A stretch of DNA of 64,000 bases from an unicellular cyanobacterium SU2 (GTDB lineage Bacteria > Cyanobacteriota > Cyanobacteriia > Cyanobacteriales > Microcystaceae). Of this stretch, positions 20,201-30,249 are shown piece by piece; within the stretch, counting starts at the first letter, position 1; each line of letters starts with the position of its first letter. A program made the position numbers and the translations under genes. The stretch is taken from NCBI GenBank assembly GCA_002110465.1, contig NEED01000015.1:60186-124185 (forward strand). Direction: 5' to 3'. The notes below the pieces were generated by a model. It had not been told where the DNA came from and ran no database searches. It was given only the letters and a program-made list of their open reading frames with translations.

Positions 20201-23200
20201 TTGTTACCCCTCGTGATGCTGGTTCTTTTACCTTACCAGAATCAGGAACTTATAAGTTGGTCACTCGGGCGGAACGAGTTGATGGAGATTATAGTTTCTC
20301 ACTACGAAATCTCAGCTCTACACCCCTTGTTAGTCTTGATACACCTATCAACGCTGACCCCTCGGTTATTAGCGGAACCATTGAACCGAATAGAATTTCT
20401 GCCTTCCAGCTCAAAGGTAGTGCGGCACAAAGACTCTATTTCGATAGTTCTTCCCCAGCAAATGGTAGTCGTTGGACTCTCTTCGGACCAGAGAATAATT
20501 CCCTTGATCCCGAGAATTTGATTGTAGATAGTCGTCCCTTAGATCAAGATTTAAAAGTTGTCTTACAGGGAAATGCTACCTACTGGTTAGTATTAGAGGG
20601 AGCTGATAGCTCTACAGCTTCGGAATATAGTTTTCAGGTGTTTACTCCTGAAACTCAGACTTTAGATCTAAATTTTGGCGAGGTTGTTGAAGGTTCATTA
20701 GAGGGAGCAGGGGATATCAACATCTACCAATTTGCGGCGAATGCTGGTAAAAGCTTCTGGTACGATGGACATGCTGATGGGAGCCTCTTGCAAGACGATG
20801 TGATGCAACTTTTCAGTCCGGCGGGCGATCGCATTTTTTCAATTGATAATACAGCGGATGATGAAGGTATTGTGACGTTGCCAGAAACAGGAAATTATTC
20901 CCTGGTAGTGGATGCCAATGATGTCAGCGGAGATTATGCTTTCCAAATGTTAGCGTTTGAAGATGCGCCTCTAATTACTGTCGGCAGTTCCGCCACTGGT
21001 CTCCTCAATGGGGGCAAAGAAACCCAGATCTATGAGATCGCAGGAACTGCGGGTCAGTTACTAAAACTGTCAACGACTACTTTGTCAGGAAGTGGTAACT
21101 GGAGTATCTACAGTCCGGGGAACAGTCTAATAGATAGTGCCAATCTTAATAATAGCTTGGAATTTGCTGTGGCTGACGATGGTCATTATCGTCTGGTAGT
21201 AACTGGTTCAAGTGAAACGGATCCCACCGACTATGGCTTCTTGGTTAGCGATATTAGTGCGACTCCTGTGACTAACTCAGGTTTAGGCGTTGTTTACAGC
21301 GATACTCTTACGGCGGGAGAAGAACAAGTCATCAACCTTGACCTCTCTGCTGGAACACGCGTTCTTTTTGACACTTTGTACAATGATCGCAGTCTTCGTC
21401 GGCTATCAGCAACATTAGAAAGTCCGAGCGGCCAAAACGTATTCAGCACTGTCTTAGATCGTGATGTCGGCCCGTTCCTCATAGATGAAACTGGTGCTTA
21501 CGAATTAACCGTACGTGCGACTGCTGAAGGAACCTATAATTTCCGACTCTTAGATTTTAATGAGGCGACTGACTTAAGCTTAGACGATCCGACCTTGGTT
21601 AATTTGTCGGTAGGACAAGACATTCAACTGTTTAAATTTGCCGGAATAGGTGGAACGCGACTATTCCTTAATTCTCTGACTGATGCTAACGGTAACTGGC
21701 AGTTATTCTTTCCTGGCTCAGGAGGAACGGCTGTTATTCCCTTGGAAGAAGATTTTAAAGTGGTACTGCCAGCAGATGGAAATTATATATTAGCGATCGA
21801 TGGTAATAGTACTACTCCCAGCAACTTTAGCTTCGAGATTGTTTCTCCCGAAGAAGAGAACAACGATCTCTCCTTGGAAGAAGTAATTACTGGCTCCCTC
21901 AGCCAACCTGGGGAAGTAGATATTTATCGCTTTACAACAGATAGCCCCGGCGATAAACTTTGGTTGGATAGTTTAATTCCAACCTCTGACAGCATTGTGG
22001 CTCGATTAGTTAGTCCCACAGGCATTATCCAAGGTGATCTTGGCGATCAACCCATCGGTCAAGATACAGGCACGATCACTCTATCTGAAGAGGGAGAATA
22101 TACCCTACGCATCCAAGGCGGCGATGAATTTGGAGATTACAGTTTCCGTCTCCTACCCCCTGCGACAGCCGAGAATTTAACCGATGGCTCAGAAACCTCC
22201 ATAATTCCTAACTCAACAGATTTCACGAGGATTTTCCGCTTTGATAATGGAGAAGCTGGACAAAAACTGAAGTTTTCTGCTTTTGCTAAGGCGGCTCAAC
22301 TCTCTGAAAGCACCACGATACTGAGTACAGCTCAGGGGGGAAGGGAAGATGGTTACGCATCCATCGATGAAGGATTACAAATGGATTTTCGTCCGGGCGC
22401 GGCTGTTAATTTCATCTTTGTTACGGATGAACCGAGGGAAGAAATTGTTACTGAGCTTGACTTTGACAGTATTTTAACTGGTCTGGAAGCAAAAAATGCC
22501 CTCCTCAATGTAGTGGTAAATGCCGGCTTTGTGGATGAAAACGACGATATTTCTTTAGGTATCGATGTTCAAGGGAATGCCTATCTAGCTGATGGCACCG
22601 GCGGTTATACAGCCAGTTTAAGGGGTGAGTTTGTCCCGAGTAATAACCCAGATGACACTACAGGTACAGATTATGTCGATCTGGCACTAGCGAGTGGAGG
22701 AGCAGCCTGGGATTTGAATCAACTTCGAGAGGGAGGTTTAACGGCAACTTCATTTACAGAAGCTTTGGTGAATATTAAGGCTGAAGAAATTAGCCAACAA
22801 ATTGGTCTACAAGTCATTGTTTCTGATCCCACCGTTGACTTTGAGAACTTAACTAGACCTCTATTCGGTATCGATCGCGGAGACACTGCTAATTTTGATG
22901 TTAGCCTCAATGGGGGAGATATTATCCGTTCGTTTGAGTTACTCTTTGTACGCCCTGAGTCTGGAATAGTAGTCGGTTCAATTCCTGTGGTCGTCAATTC
23001 TACTTATGTGTATCCCGCACAAGCAGTAGATCCTGATGGAGATCCCTTAACCTACACCTTAGATATAGCTCCTGATGGTCTGATGATCGATTCTCAAACT
23101 GGTGAACTTACCTGGGCAGAGGCCACACCAGGGCTCTATGAAATTCAAGTGAGCGTCTCTGATGGCAGAGGTGGAAAAGCGAGCCAATCCTTCGAGCTAG

Positions 23201-26200
23201 AGGTTACAGCTGGTTTGGCAAATAATCCTCCAGTGATTACTTCAACTGCTCCTGAGCATGGGAGAACTAATCGCCTCTTCCAATATCAAGTCATAGCTGA
23301 TGATGATGATGATGATCCCCTCTCATTCTTCCTGACAGGAGCAGTCCCTACTGGCATGAAGATCGATACAAACACGGGTTTAATTACCTGGACTCCTGGT
23401 TCTACCCAAACAGGTACTCAGACGGGGACAGTTCGGGTTATAGATACTAAGGGCGGAGAAGTTTTCCAAAGCTTTACTGTAGACGTATTGGACGATAGCA
23501 CTAATGAGGCTCCTACTTTTGAGACAACTCCACCGACAGAAGCCACTGTGGGTAATATTTTCCGTTATGAAGCTAAAGCAAGGGATGAGGATGGCGATCC
23601 TTTAACCTATGATTTAGCACTTAATCCAGACGGTATGGCGATCGATGCTACTAGCGGCGTAGTCGCTTGGCAACCATCTACTGCTGATGTCGGTCTCGTT
23701 GATGTAATCTTACGAGTACAAGATGGTGTGGGCGGTATTGAATTGCAGAGCTTCCAAATTAATGTAACTGAGGCAAATACCGCTCCCGTGATTACCTCTA
23801 CGCCTCCTCCGCAAGCGATCGTCGATTTACCCTATGAATATCGAGTTCGGGCTCAAGATGCGGAAGGTGATGAGCTTAGTTTCCGTCTTAATGATGATGC
23901 TCCCACAGGAATGGCGATCAATCCCACCACAGGAGTTGTGACCTACACACCATCCGACAGTCAGTTAGGCGATCGCACAGTTACAATTACTGTCACAGAT
24001 GCTCCGGGAGCAGAAACTAGTCAAAACTATACTTTATCAGTGATGGATGCTGCCCCCAATATTCTGCCAGAAATCACTTCTAACCCACGCAGCACCGTTC
24101 GCTTGGGCAGTACCTTCTATCACTTGTTAGAAGTTGAAAGAGGTGACGGAGATCGCCTCAGCTTTAGTTTGGAGACAGCTCCCGCCGGAATGACCATTGA
24201 TGAGAAAGGATTCATTGCGTGGACACCAACGGCAGAACAATTTGGAATTAATCCTGTTACAGTGGAGATCTCTGATGGACGAGATGATCAACCCGTAACT
24301 CAGACATTTTCTCTCGAGGTCGTGAGTGCAGCGATCAATACGGCTCCCACAATTGATTCTAATCCGACCTTGGCGGCAACTGTGGCTCGCCAGTATGAAT
24401 ACACAGTGGTAACAAGTGACCTAGATGGCGATCCTGTAACCTTAAGCCTGGAGACTGCTCCCACAGGAATGTCTTTAGATGCCTTGGCGGGAACTCTACG
24501 CTGGACACCAACCTTGGAGCAATTAGGAACTCAGGAGGTAGAAATTCAGTCTTTTGATGGTCAAGGTGGGTTTGCCAGTCAAAGCTTTACCCTAACTGTT
24601 CGCGGGGTTAACTTACCTCCTATTATCGAATCGACACCTGTGACACTGGCAGTGGTAGATCGACCTTATACTTATCCCGTAAGAGCTACCGATCCAGAAG
24701 CTGATCCTTTGAGCTACAATCTGGTTACAGATCCCTTGGGCATGAACATTGATACCAATACAGGATTAATACAGTGGTCGCCTGAACAAGGACAAGCTGG
24801 CGAACACAGGGTAGAGGTTCTAGTTGAAGACGGACAAGGTGCGACCCTCCAAGTCTATACGGTAGAAGTGCTGGAGACTGCTCCGAACCAACCACCTCTG
24901 ATTACCTCTACTCCTATCCTCAATGCCCTCCCAGGTAGCCTGTATGAGTATGATGTAGATGGATTTGACCCTGATGGCTTGGAAGTAACCTTCTCCTTAG
25001 AAGAGAATCCAATAGGGATGACGATTGATCCCATCACTGGATTGATTCAGTGGCCACTTGCCGCCAATGATCTGGGTGATTTTACCGTAACAGTGGTAGC
25101 AGAAGATATCGACGAAGGAAAAGGAGTCCAAAGCTTCACCCTTAATGTTGCGCCCAACAACAACCCGATCATCACCTCTATTCCCATCGATGAGGTAATC
25201 GCTGGAAATGCTTATCAGTACGATCTACAGGCAGTTGACTCAGATGGCGATCGCCTAGAATATTTGCTAATCAATGGTCCGAGTGGGTTGGCGATCGATG
25301 AGCTAGGGCGGGTAACTTGGCGACCAGAAATCAGTGACTTAGGACCTAATTCCGTCGAGTTACAGGTAACAGATGGACGGGGTGGTGTTGTTCGTCAAGC
25401 CTATGATTTAACCGTGGTTGCTGACACAGAAGCACCTCTGCTAGAATTATTGTCTGACGCAACTATCTTGGATATCGGCGAGCAGATCATCGTACAAGTG
25501 CAAGGTACAGATAATGTTGGCATCAGCACCTTAGATCTCACCCTTGATGGGGTACCAATTGCCCTCAATCCTGGGCGTTTCTTCGACACTCAGTTGAATA
25601 CTGCCACGATTCCCTTTACTGAAACAGGTATATTTGACCTGGTGGCAACCGCAACCGATGCAGCGGGTAATGTCGGTACTACTTCTCTGGAGATCCGGGT
25701 GATTCAGCCTAACAGTCAGGCTCCATTTGTAGAGTTGGATGTAACTCAGTTCGATCCCCTCAATCCCGTAATCACTGAAGTGACCGATATTATTGGCACG
25801 GTTCGGGATGATGATGATGATTTAGCCTTTTATCGATTGGAATATGCGCCAGTCAATCTAATTGACTTGAATAACCCTGGTGATGACGATCCCGATTATC
25901 AGCTTTTGGCAGAAGGAACAGACCCGATCGAAAATGGCGAATTGGGGCAGATCGACCCAAGATTTTTGGCCAATGATAATTACTTTATTCGAGTCATTGC
26001 CGAAGATGCCAGTGGTAATTTAGCAGCTGAGGGTATTGTCTTAGGCATTAACACAGAGATTAAACCGAGCCAATTCTCCCAAGAGTTTGTGGATCTCTCC
26101 ATTCCGTTGACGGGTATTCCTATTGAGGTGAAACGCACTTATAACAGTCTAGAAGCGAATCAAGAAGGAGACTTTGGCTTTGGCTGGAGCTTAGGATTGC

Positions 26201-29200
26201 AGGAAGCCAGAATCCAAGAATCTGTGGCACTCACTGAACGAGAAAAACGGGGGCTATCCGATCCCTTTGGCAAGAATCCACTTAAAGTTGGCAGTCGCGT
26301 TATGCTGACTAATCCTGAAGGTCAGCGCGTGGGCTTTACCCTAACGGCAGCTAACCCGAAAGTGAGCTTATTCGGAGCGTTGTGGGAGCCTAAGTTTATT
26401 GCTGATCCTGGAGTCGACGATGAACTGAGCTTTAATGGTGAGTTTGCCCTCCAACTCAATGAAGACGGCAGTTTTACCAATTTTCTGATTGGCTTTGCCT
26501 TTAATCCACAGGAGTATGTTTTAACAACTAAAGATGGTATTCGCTATACCTATGATCAGTTTGAGGGTTTAGAGCAGATCGAAGACCTCAACGGTAATAC
26601 TCTCACCTTTAACGAAGCCGGCATTAACAGTTCTACCGGACAGTCGATTACCTTTAAGCGTGACCCACAAGGACGAATTGTGGAAATTATCGATCCCGAA
26701 GGTAATTCGATTGATTATGCCTATGATGCCAATGGAGACTTAATTTCGGTAATTGACCGTACTGATAATCCTACAACCTTGGTCTATGACGAAGAACTGC
26801 CTCACTATCTGACAGAAGTTATCGATCCTCTCAATCGTTCTACTATTCGCAGTGAGTATGATGAAGATGGAAAACTGATACGTATTATCGACGATGAAGG
26901 CTTTGATATCAAGTTGGATTTTGATAGTGCCACCTCAACTCAAAACTTAACCGATGCTCTGGGTAATCCTTTTACTTACGTTTTTGATGAACAGGGCAAT
27001 GTGATTCAAGAAATTGATGCCCTGGGAGGTATTATTAAGCGAGAATATGATGCCGACAACAATCTAATTAGTGAAACGGATCAAGAAGATAATACTACTG
27101 AGTTTACTTATGACGATCGCGGTAATGTTTTAACCCAAACCGATCCCTTGGACAATACCAGACAGTTTACCTACAATGCTAACAGCCAACTGCTAACGGA
27201 AACTGATCCTCTGGGTAATACTCGCACCAATGTTTATGATGCCAATGGCAATCTAATTCAAGAGATTGATTTTGCTGGTAATGTCACCACTGCTGAATAT
27301 AACGAATTTGGACTACAAACTGTTTTAATTGATGCTAATAATAATCAGATTCAATTTACCTATAATTCCTTTGGGAATATTACTAGTTATACAGATGGTT
27401 TGGGCGGAGAATATGAGTTTACCTACGATGCTAATGGCAATCCTGTCTCCCTGGAAGATCCTCTAGACAATGTGTTTACGACTACCTATGATGCTGAGGG
27501 ACGAGTGATTAGCCGTACTGATGCCAAGTCAGAAACCAATCACACTGAATATAATGATTTTGGAGAGGTAATCGCCGAGATTGATCGCTTAGGACGACGC
27601 ACAGAATTCCGCTATAACGATCGCGGACTACTGACGGAAACGATTTTCCCTGATAAGACTCCTAGCGATCTATCGGACAATCCGCGAGAGGTGCGGGCAT
27701 ATGATGCTGCCGATCAACTCATTGCTATTACCGATGAAGCTGGGCAGGTAACACACTTTGTTTATGACAAAGCAGGACGTTTAGTAGAAACTATTCTCCC
27801 CGATGCTACCCTTGCAACTCTCGATGACAATCCACGGACTCGAACTGAGTATGATAAAGCTGGCCGAGTCACTGCTGAAATTGATGAGCGGGGTAACCGC
27901 ACCGAGTTTGTTTACGATAAAGCCGGTCAAGTTGTGTTGAGACGAGATGCCTTAGAGCGGGAAACTCTCTTTGAATACGATGCTGCGGGTCGTCAAACTA
28001 GCACTACGGATGATTTGGGCAGAATCACAGAGTTTTTCTACGATCCCTTAGGACAATTGATAGAAACTCGTTTTGCTGATGGAACAACGGAAACCCAAAC
28101 TTACGATGGATTAGGCAACCTCATTACTCAAACCGATCAAGCCAACCGTACAACCCACTTTAAATATGATGCCCTTGGTAATCTAACAGAAGTGATCGAT
28201 GCGCTCGATGAAAGCACCGAATATGAATATGATCTAGTGAGTAACCTAGTGATTCAGCGAGATGCTAACGAACATATTACTGCATTTGAATACGATAGTT
28301 TAAACCGTCAGACAAAAGCCACTCTCCCCTTACTTCAAGAGGCAACAACCACCTATGATCCAGAGGGGAATATTCTCACTACCATTGACTTTAATGGGGA
28401 AACCATTACCTACGAATACGACGAGCGCAATCGTTTGATCGCTGAACGATTTAGTGATGGAACCGCTGATCTCTATACTTACACGCCGACGGGACAGCTT
28501 GCCACCTTTACTGATAAAAGGGGTATTACCAAATATGAATATGATGAGCGCGATCGCCTCATTTCTCGAACAGAACCTGACGGTCGTCAAATTAGTTACG
28601 CCTACGACGCTGCTGGCAATATCACCACTGTTACCGTACCTTCAGGTGTCACAACCTACACTTATGATGAGCTTAACCGTATATCAACGGTCACTGATCC
28701 AGATAATGGCATCACACAATATAGCTATGATGAAGTTGGCAATCTGATCGAAACGGAATTCCCCAATGGTGTGGTTGAAACCAAGCAATATAACTTACTT
28801 AATCGCTTGACTTTCCTGGAAAATAAAGATGCCAATGGTGTTGTTTTATCTAGCTATCATTATGTTTTAGATCCAGTAGGCAATCGTCTTAGCATTGAAG
28901 AAGAGGATGGTCGTCGGGCAGATTATATCTACGATGATCTTGATCGCCTGATCGAAGAGAGTATTACTGATTCTGTTGCTGGCGGTCGCACTATTTCCTA
29001 TGTATACGATGCGGTGGGCAACCGTCTCGAGCGCATTGACTCTGTAGATGGGACAACTACCTATTTCTATGATGACAATGATCGCCTACTCACGGAAACG
29101 ACTAATGGTGAAACTATCAGCTATAGCTATGATGAAGAGGGTAATTTGCTCACTCGTTTTGTTGATGCCGATAATCAAATCACTTACGAGTGGAATCCCG

Positions 29201-30054
29201 AAGGAGAACTGATAGCCGTTGAAGTTACAGAAAATGGGGAAACTGGACGAATTGAGTTACTATATGATGCGGATGGTATTCGGGTGAGTATTAATGTCGA
29301 TGGGGAAGAAACTCGTTTCCTCATCGATCAAAATCAACCCTTTGCTCAAGTACCAGAGGAGTATAACCCCGATGATGGCACGACCATTGCTTCCTACGTC
29401 CACGGGTTGGATCTGATTTCCCAAGAACGAGAGGGCGATCGTACTTTCTATCAAGTTGATGGTCTGGGCAGTACCCGATTACTAACGGATATTGATGGTA
29501 ATATCACTCTTGAGTATATTTATGATGCTTATGGTCAATTGCTGAATCAGCCTAGTAGCACTACCAATGATTTCCAATTTACAGGTGAGCAGTTTGATGG
29601 AGAGACTGGCTTAACCTATTTGAGAGCAAGATATTATGATCCAGAAACTGGGCGATTTATTTCTAGGGATCCATTTGAAGGATTTAGAAATGAGTCAATA
29701 ACTCAGCACGATTATCTTTATGCTGCCAATAACCCAGCTAACATGATTGACCCTACCGGAGAAGCAACAATAGAGTACGTAGGTTTTGCTGAAACGGCTC
29801 CAGCAAGAGTTGAAAGTATTTCAGCTGGTGGTTTTCAACTTCGGGCAACTCTTCTGGGAGTTCAAACCTTAAACAAAGTAAATAAGATACGTAGAACTGT
29901 AGCCCCTGTAGCGAAAAGGTTGAAAGATGCACAGAAACTTCTTAAACTTTGTCTGGCTGGTGTAGGGATAGGTGGAAGTGGAGGGTTCTCGCAAGATATC
30001 GAGCTTTTACAAGCTGTTTTTGACTGTATCACGGCAATATTTTTGTTTAAATAG
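17245..30054 (+). CDS. Giant RHS/YD-repeat protein with RTX-like N-terminus, split vWA domain and Ig-like repeats
   Basis: 4269 residues, uninterrupted. Order: RTX/serralysin-type block (about 50-182; GRDILEGTEADERIIGGFG), ending FKEHFCPHP; cadherin-like (185-292); two putative-Ig domains (561-740); first half of a vWA domain with MIDAS motif DESGSM (about 802-850); about eight PPC-like beta units (853-1680); second half of the vWA (1683-1857); nine putative-Ig repeats of about 90 residues (1912-2730); Ig-like domains (to 2940); RHS onset (SIPLTGIPIEVKRTYNSLE, about 2955); YD repeats; RHS core (ARYYDPETGRFISRDPF) ending DPTGE at 4169; and a 97-residue C-terminal tail. RHS shells usually encapsulate a C-terminal toxin. 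The tail has no motif I recognise. There is no Sec signal. The start codon context aatcATGCTAGA is shared with the second RHS gene. Probable function: secreted polymorphic toxin or large surface protein. Confidence 0.92.
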   Translation: MLDSTFPQENINIIGVSENPLTLQNTLEGGNDFSGVSALSSLEEREFLEILGTVGRDILEGTEADERIIGGFGRDLLNGGEGLDIFVYQNLRDAGDIIREFERQQDKIDLTDVLTGFGYTGLDPLEDGYVALRDYNGGTQVLLDADGLGGRPGRPFIFIENVTADELGSFKEHFCPHPIVENEPPTIELNNRVESLNENTDTTNAIKVAEIIIDDDGIGSNNLDLTGNDADSFIIVGSELFLKAGIELNFEDKSVYDVTVEVDDTEVGTTPDDTVDYSLNITEVTSNDIFLLEGNSFRVEERETIIIPNTSSVLTFSYENLNFDLTDTNNINDAFEIALIDAEGNTLVHTIDENRDSFLNITEEQPMAIASGTSVEAGQVTLNLTGLPVGEASLIFRLVNNDTDTQTSVTIKNIKILPGDDTLPQGVIPNSTTTRLTEQEINFSLLSDISGSINTQYQSTSFNEDTQVLFAEFKANNEGIYFIDSPLIVAIDKISDPRIQIIGNDGLTPDGLPYYDLRDGVSDITLEPNESTLAKTLQFYNPSRTQFTYDLKFFGQLNQAPEIINDPNLESIIDKRYSYKVEAIDPNKDSLSYSLAAAPLGMNIDAQTGLLSWTPTAGDAGNHSVTVLVDDGRGGETKQTFILSVITDPPNRPPIFTSLPDVDGRIRDIYEYQPIVEDADGDSFTFSLNAAPANMTIDSLSGAIEWVPTVDQLGLNNVELTVKDSTGEETSQNYQILVGAEADNNAPLFTSEPVKQFSVALPSSSTGEVNPSLIRLNIGESRSETLSLELPSEEENIGLFSDIVFLMDESGSMEGEQEWLGEMVLDLETALQDKGIGPNRYGLLGFAATIQQAIAGNANVRNLNGFNQELSVYGPGNQLVESLILEEYPVAEFHLPADGDYTVVLDKVTADSIEYDLRLDVETGIPVIPFGLDEIVSGTITAGEEQTSTFEASAGLRVYFDAISSSSNLIRVDLLSPSGKEVFNDIVTPRDAGSFTLPESGTYKLVTRAERVDGDYSFSLRNLSSTPLVSLDTPINADPSVISGTIEPNRISAFQLKGSAAQRLYFDSSSPANGSRWTLFGPENNSLDPENLIVDSRPLDQDLKVVLQGNATYWLVLEGADSSTASEYSFQVFTPETQTLDLNFGEVVEGSLEGAGDINIYQFAANAGKSFWYDGHADGSLLQDDVMQLFSPAGDRIFSIDNTADDEGIVTLPETGNYSLVVDANDVSGDYAFQMLAFEDAPLITVGSSATGLLNGGKETQIYEIAGTAGQLLKLSTTTLSGSGNWSIYSPGNSLIDSANLNNSLEFAVADDGHYRLVVTGSSETDPTDYGFLVSDISATPVTNSGLGVVYSDTLTAGEEQVINLDLSAGTRVLFDTLYNDRSLRRLSATLESPSGQNVFSTVLDRDVGPFLIDETGAYELTVRATAEGTYNFRLLDFNEATDLSLDDPTLVNLSVGQDIQLFKFAGIGGTRLFLNSLTDANGNWQLFFPGSGGTAVIPLEEDFKVVLPADGNYILAIDGNSTTPSNFSFEIVSPEEENNDLSLEEVITGSLSQPGEVDIYRFTTDSPGDKLWLDSLIPTSDSIVARLVSPTGIIQGDLGDQPIGQDTGTITLSEEGEYTLRIQGGDEFGDYSFRLLPPATAENLTDGSETSIIPNSTDFTRIFRFDNGEAGQKLKFSAFAKAAQLSESTTILSTAQGGREDGYASIDEGLQMDFRPGAAVNFIFVTDEPREEIVTELDFDSILTGLEAKNALLNVVVNAGFVDENDDISLGIDVQGNAYLADGTGGYTASLRGEFVPSNNPDDTTGTDYVDLALASGGAAWDLNQLREGGLTATSFTEALVNIKAEEISQQIGLQVIVSDPTVDFENLTRPLFGIDRGDTANFDVSLNGGDIIRSFELLFVRPESGIVVGSIPVVVNSTYVYPAQAVDPDGDPLTYTLDIAPDGLMIDSQTGELTWAEATPGLYEIQVSVSDGRGGKASQSFELEVTAGLANNPPVITSTAPEHGRTNRLFQYQVIADDDDDDPLSFFLTGAVPTGMKIDTNTGLITWTPGSTQTGTQTGTVRVIDTKGGEVFQSFTVDVLDDSTNEAPTFETTPPTEATVGNIFRYEAKARDEDGDPLTYDLALNPDGMAIDATSGVVAWQPSTADVGLVDVILRVQDGVGGIELQSFQINVTEANTAPVITSTPPPQAIVDLPYEYRVRAQDAEGDELSFRLNDDAPTGMAINPTTGVVTYTPSDSQLGDRTVTITVTDAPGAETSQNYTLSVMDAAPNILPEITSNPRSTVRLGSTFYHLLEVERGDGDRLSFSLETAPAGMTIDEKGFIAWTPTAEQFGINPVTVEISDGRDDQPVTQTFSLEVVSAAINTAPTIDSNPTLAATVARQYEYTVVTSDLDGDPVTLSLETAPTGMSLDALAGTLRWTPTLEQLGTQEVEIQSFDGQGGFASQSFTLTVRGVNLPPIIESTPVTLAVVDRPYTYPVRATDPEADPLSYNLVTDPLGMNIDTNTGLIQWSPEQGQAGEHRVEVLVEDGQGATLQVYTVEVLETAPNQPPLITSTPILNALPGSLYEYDVDGFDPDGLEVTFSLEENPIGMTIDPITGLIQWPLAANDLGDFTVTVVAEDIDEGKGVQSFTLNVAPNNNPIITSIPIDEVIAGNAYQYDLQAVDSDGDRLEYLLINGPSGLAIDELGRVTWRPEISDLGPNSVELQVTDGRGGVVRQAYDLTVVADTEAPLLELLSDATILDIGEQIIVQVQGTDNVGISTLDLTLDGVPIALNPGRFFDTQLNTATIPFTETGIFDLVATATDAAGNVGTTSLEIRVIQPNSQAPFVELDVTQFDPLNPVITEVTDIIGTVRDDDDDLAFYRLEYAPVNLIDLNNPGDDDPDYQLLAEGTDPIENGELGQIDPRFLANDNYFIRVIAEDASGNLAAEGIVLGINTEIKPSQFSQEFVDLSIPLTGIPIEVKRTYNSLEANQEGDFGFGWSLGLQEARIQESVALTEREKRGLSDPFGKNPLKVGSRVMLTNPEGQRVGFTLTAANPKVSLFGALWEPKFIADPGVDDELSFNGEFALQLNEDGSFTNFLIGFAFNPQEYVLTTKDGIRYTYDQFEGLEQIEDLNGNTLTFNEAGINSSTGQSITFKRDPQGRIVEIIDPEGNSIDYAYDANGDLISVIDRTDNPTTLVYDEELPHYLTEVIDPLNRSTIRSEYDEDGKLIRIIDDEGFDIKLDFDSATSTQNLTDALGNPFTYVFDEQGNVIQEIDALGGIIKREYDADNNLISETDQEDNTTEFTYDDRGNVLTQTDPLDNTRQFTYNANSQLLTETDPLGNTRTNVYDANGNLIQEIDFAGNVTTAEYNEFGLQTVLIDANNNQIQFTYNSFGNITSYTDGLGGEYEFTYDANGNPVSLEDPLDNVFTTTYDAEGRVISRTDAKSETNHTEYNDFGEVIAEIDRLGRRTEFRYNDRGLLTETIFPDKTPSDLSDNPREVRAYDAADQLIAITDEAGQVTHFVYDKAGRLVETILPDATLATLDDNPRTRTEYDKAGRVTAEIDERGNRTEFVYDKAGQVVLRRDALERETLFEYDAAGRQTSTTDDLGRITEFFYDPLGQLIETRFADGTTETQTYDGLGNLITQTDQANRTTHFKYDALGNLTEVIDALDESTEYEYDLVSNLVIQRDANEHITAFEYDSLNRQTKATLPLLQEATTTYDPEGNILTTIDFNGETITYEYDERNRLIAERFSDGTADLYTYTPTGQLATFTDKRGITKYEYDERDRLISRTEPDGRQISYAYDAAGNITTVTVPSGVTTYTYDELNRISTVTDPDNGITQYSYDEVGNLIETEFPNGVVETKQYNLLNRLTFLENKDANGVVLSSYHYVLDPVGNRLSIEEEDGRRADYIYDDLDRLIEESITDSVAGGRTISYVYDAVGNRLERIDSVDGTTTYFYDDNDRLLTETTNGETISYSYDEEGNLLTRFVDADNQITYEWNPEGELIAVEVTENGETGRIELLYDADGIRVSINVDGEETRFLIDQNQPFAQVPEEYNPDDGTTIASYVHGLDLISQEREGDRTFYQVDGLGSTRLLTDIDGNITLEYIYDAYGQLLNQPSSTTNDFQFTGEQFDGETGLTYLRARYYDPETGRFISRDPFEGFRNESITQHDYLYAANNPANMIDPTGEATIEYVGFAETAPARVESISAGGFQLRATLLGVQTLNKVNKIRRTVAPVAKRLKDAQKLLKLCLAGVGIGGSGGFSQDIELLQAVFDCITAIFLFK

Positions 30055-30140
30055 GGTTTGCTGAATAAAGGCTTAACCCTGATGATAAAAAGGTTACACC
30101 CATATTCGATGAGAAAAAAAGATCAACCTCATAGGCTAAA

Positions 30141-30234
30141 AACCGCTAAAATTGGTAGTGCGATCGCATCGTAGGTTGGGTTGAACCTGTGAAACCCAAC
30201 TTTCACAAACCAGGTTCTAACGGTTTTAGCGGTT
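30141..30234. repeat. 94-bp inverted-repeat element (MITE-like)
   Basis: Outer arms AACCGCTAAAA (30141-30151) and TTTTAGCGGTT (30224-30234) are perfect 11-bp inverted repeats. Inside are GAACCTG (30183-30189) / CAGGTTC (30211-30217) and GTTGGGTT (30175-30182) / AACCCAAC (30193-30200), plus a HIP1-like CGATCGC. It has no coding capacity. The inner GTAGGTTGGGTT also begins the repeats at 37960, 38510 and (partly) 40603. Confidence 0.7.
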
Positions 30235-30249
30235 CCGTTGCAAAAACTT

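Noticed and set aside
20177..20521. Second plus-strand frame inside the first RHS gene
   Set aside because: The main frame is open and motif-rich across this stretch; the second frame has no family features.
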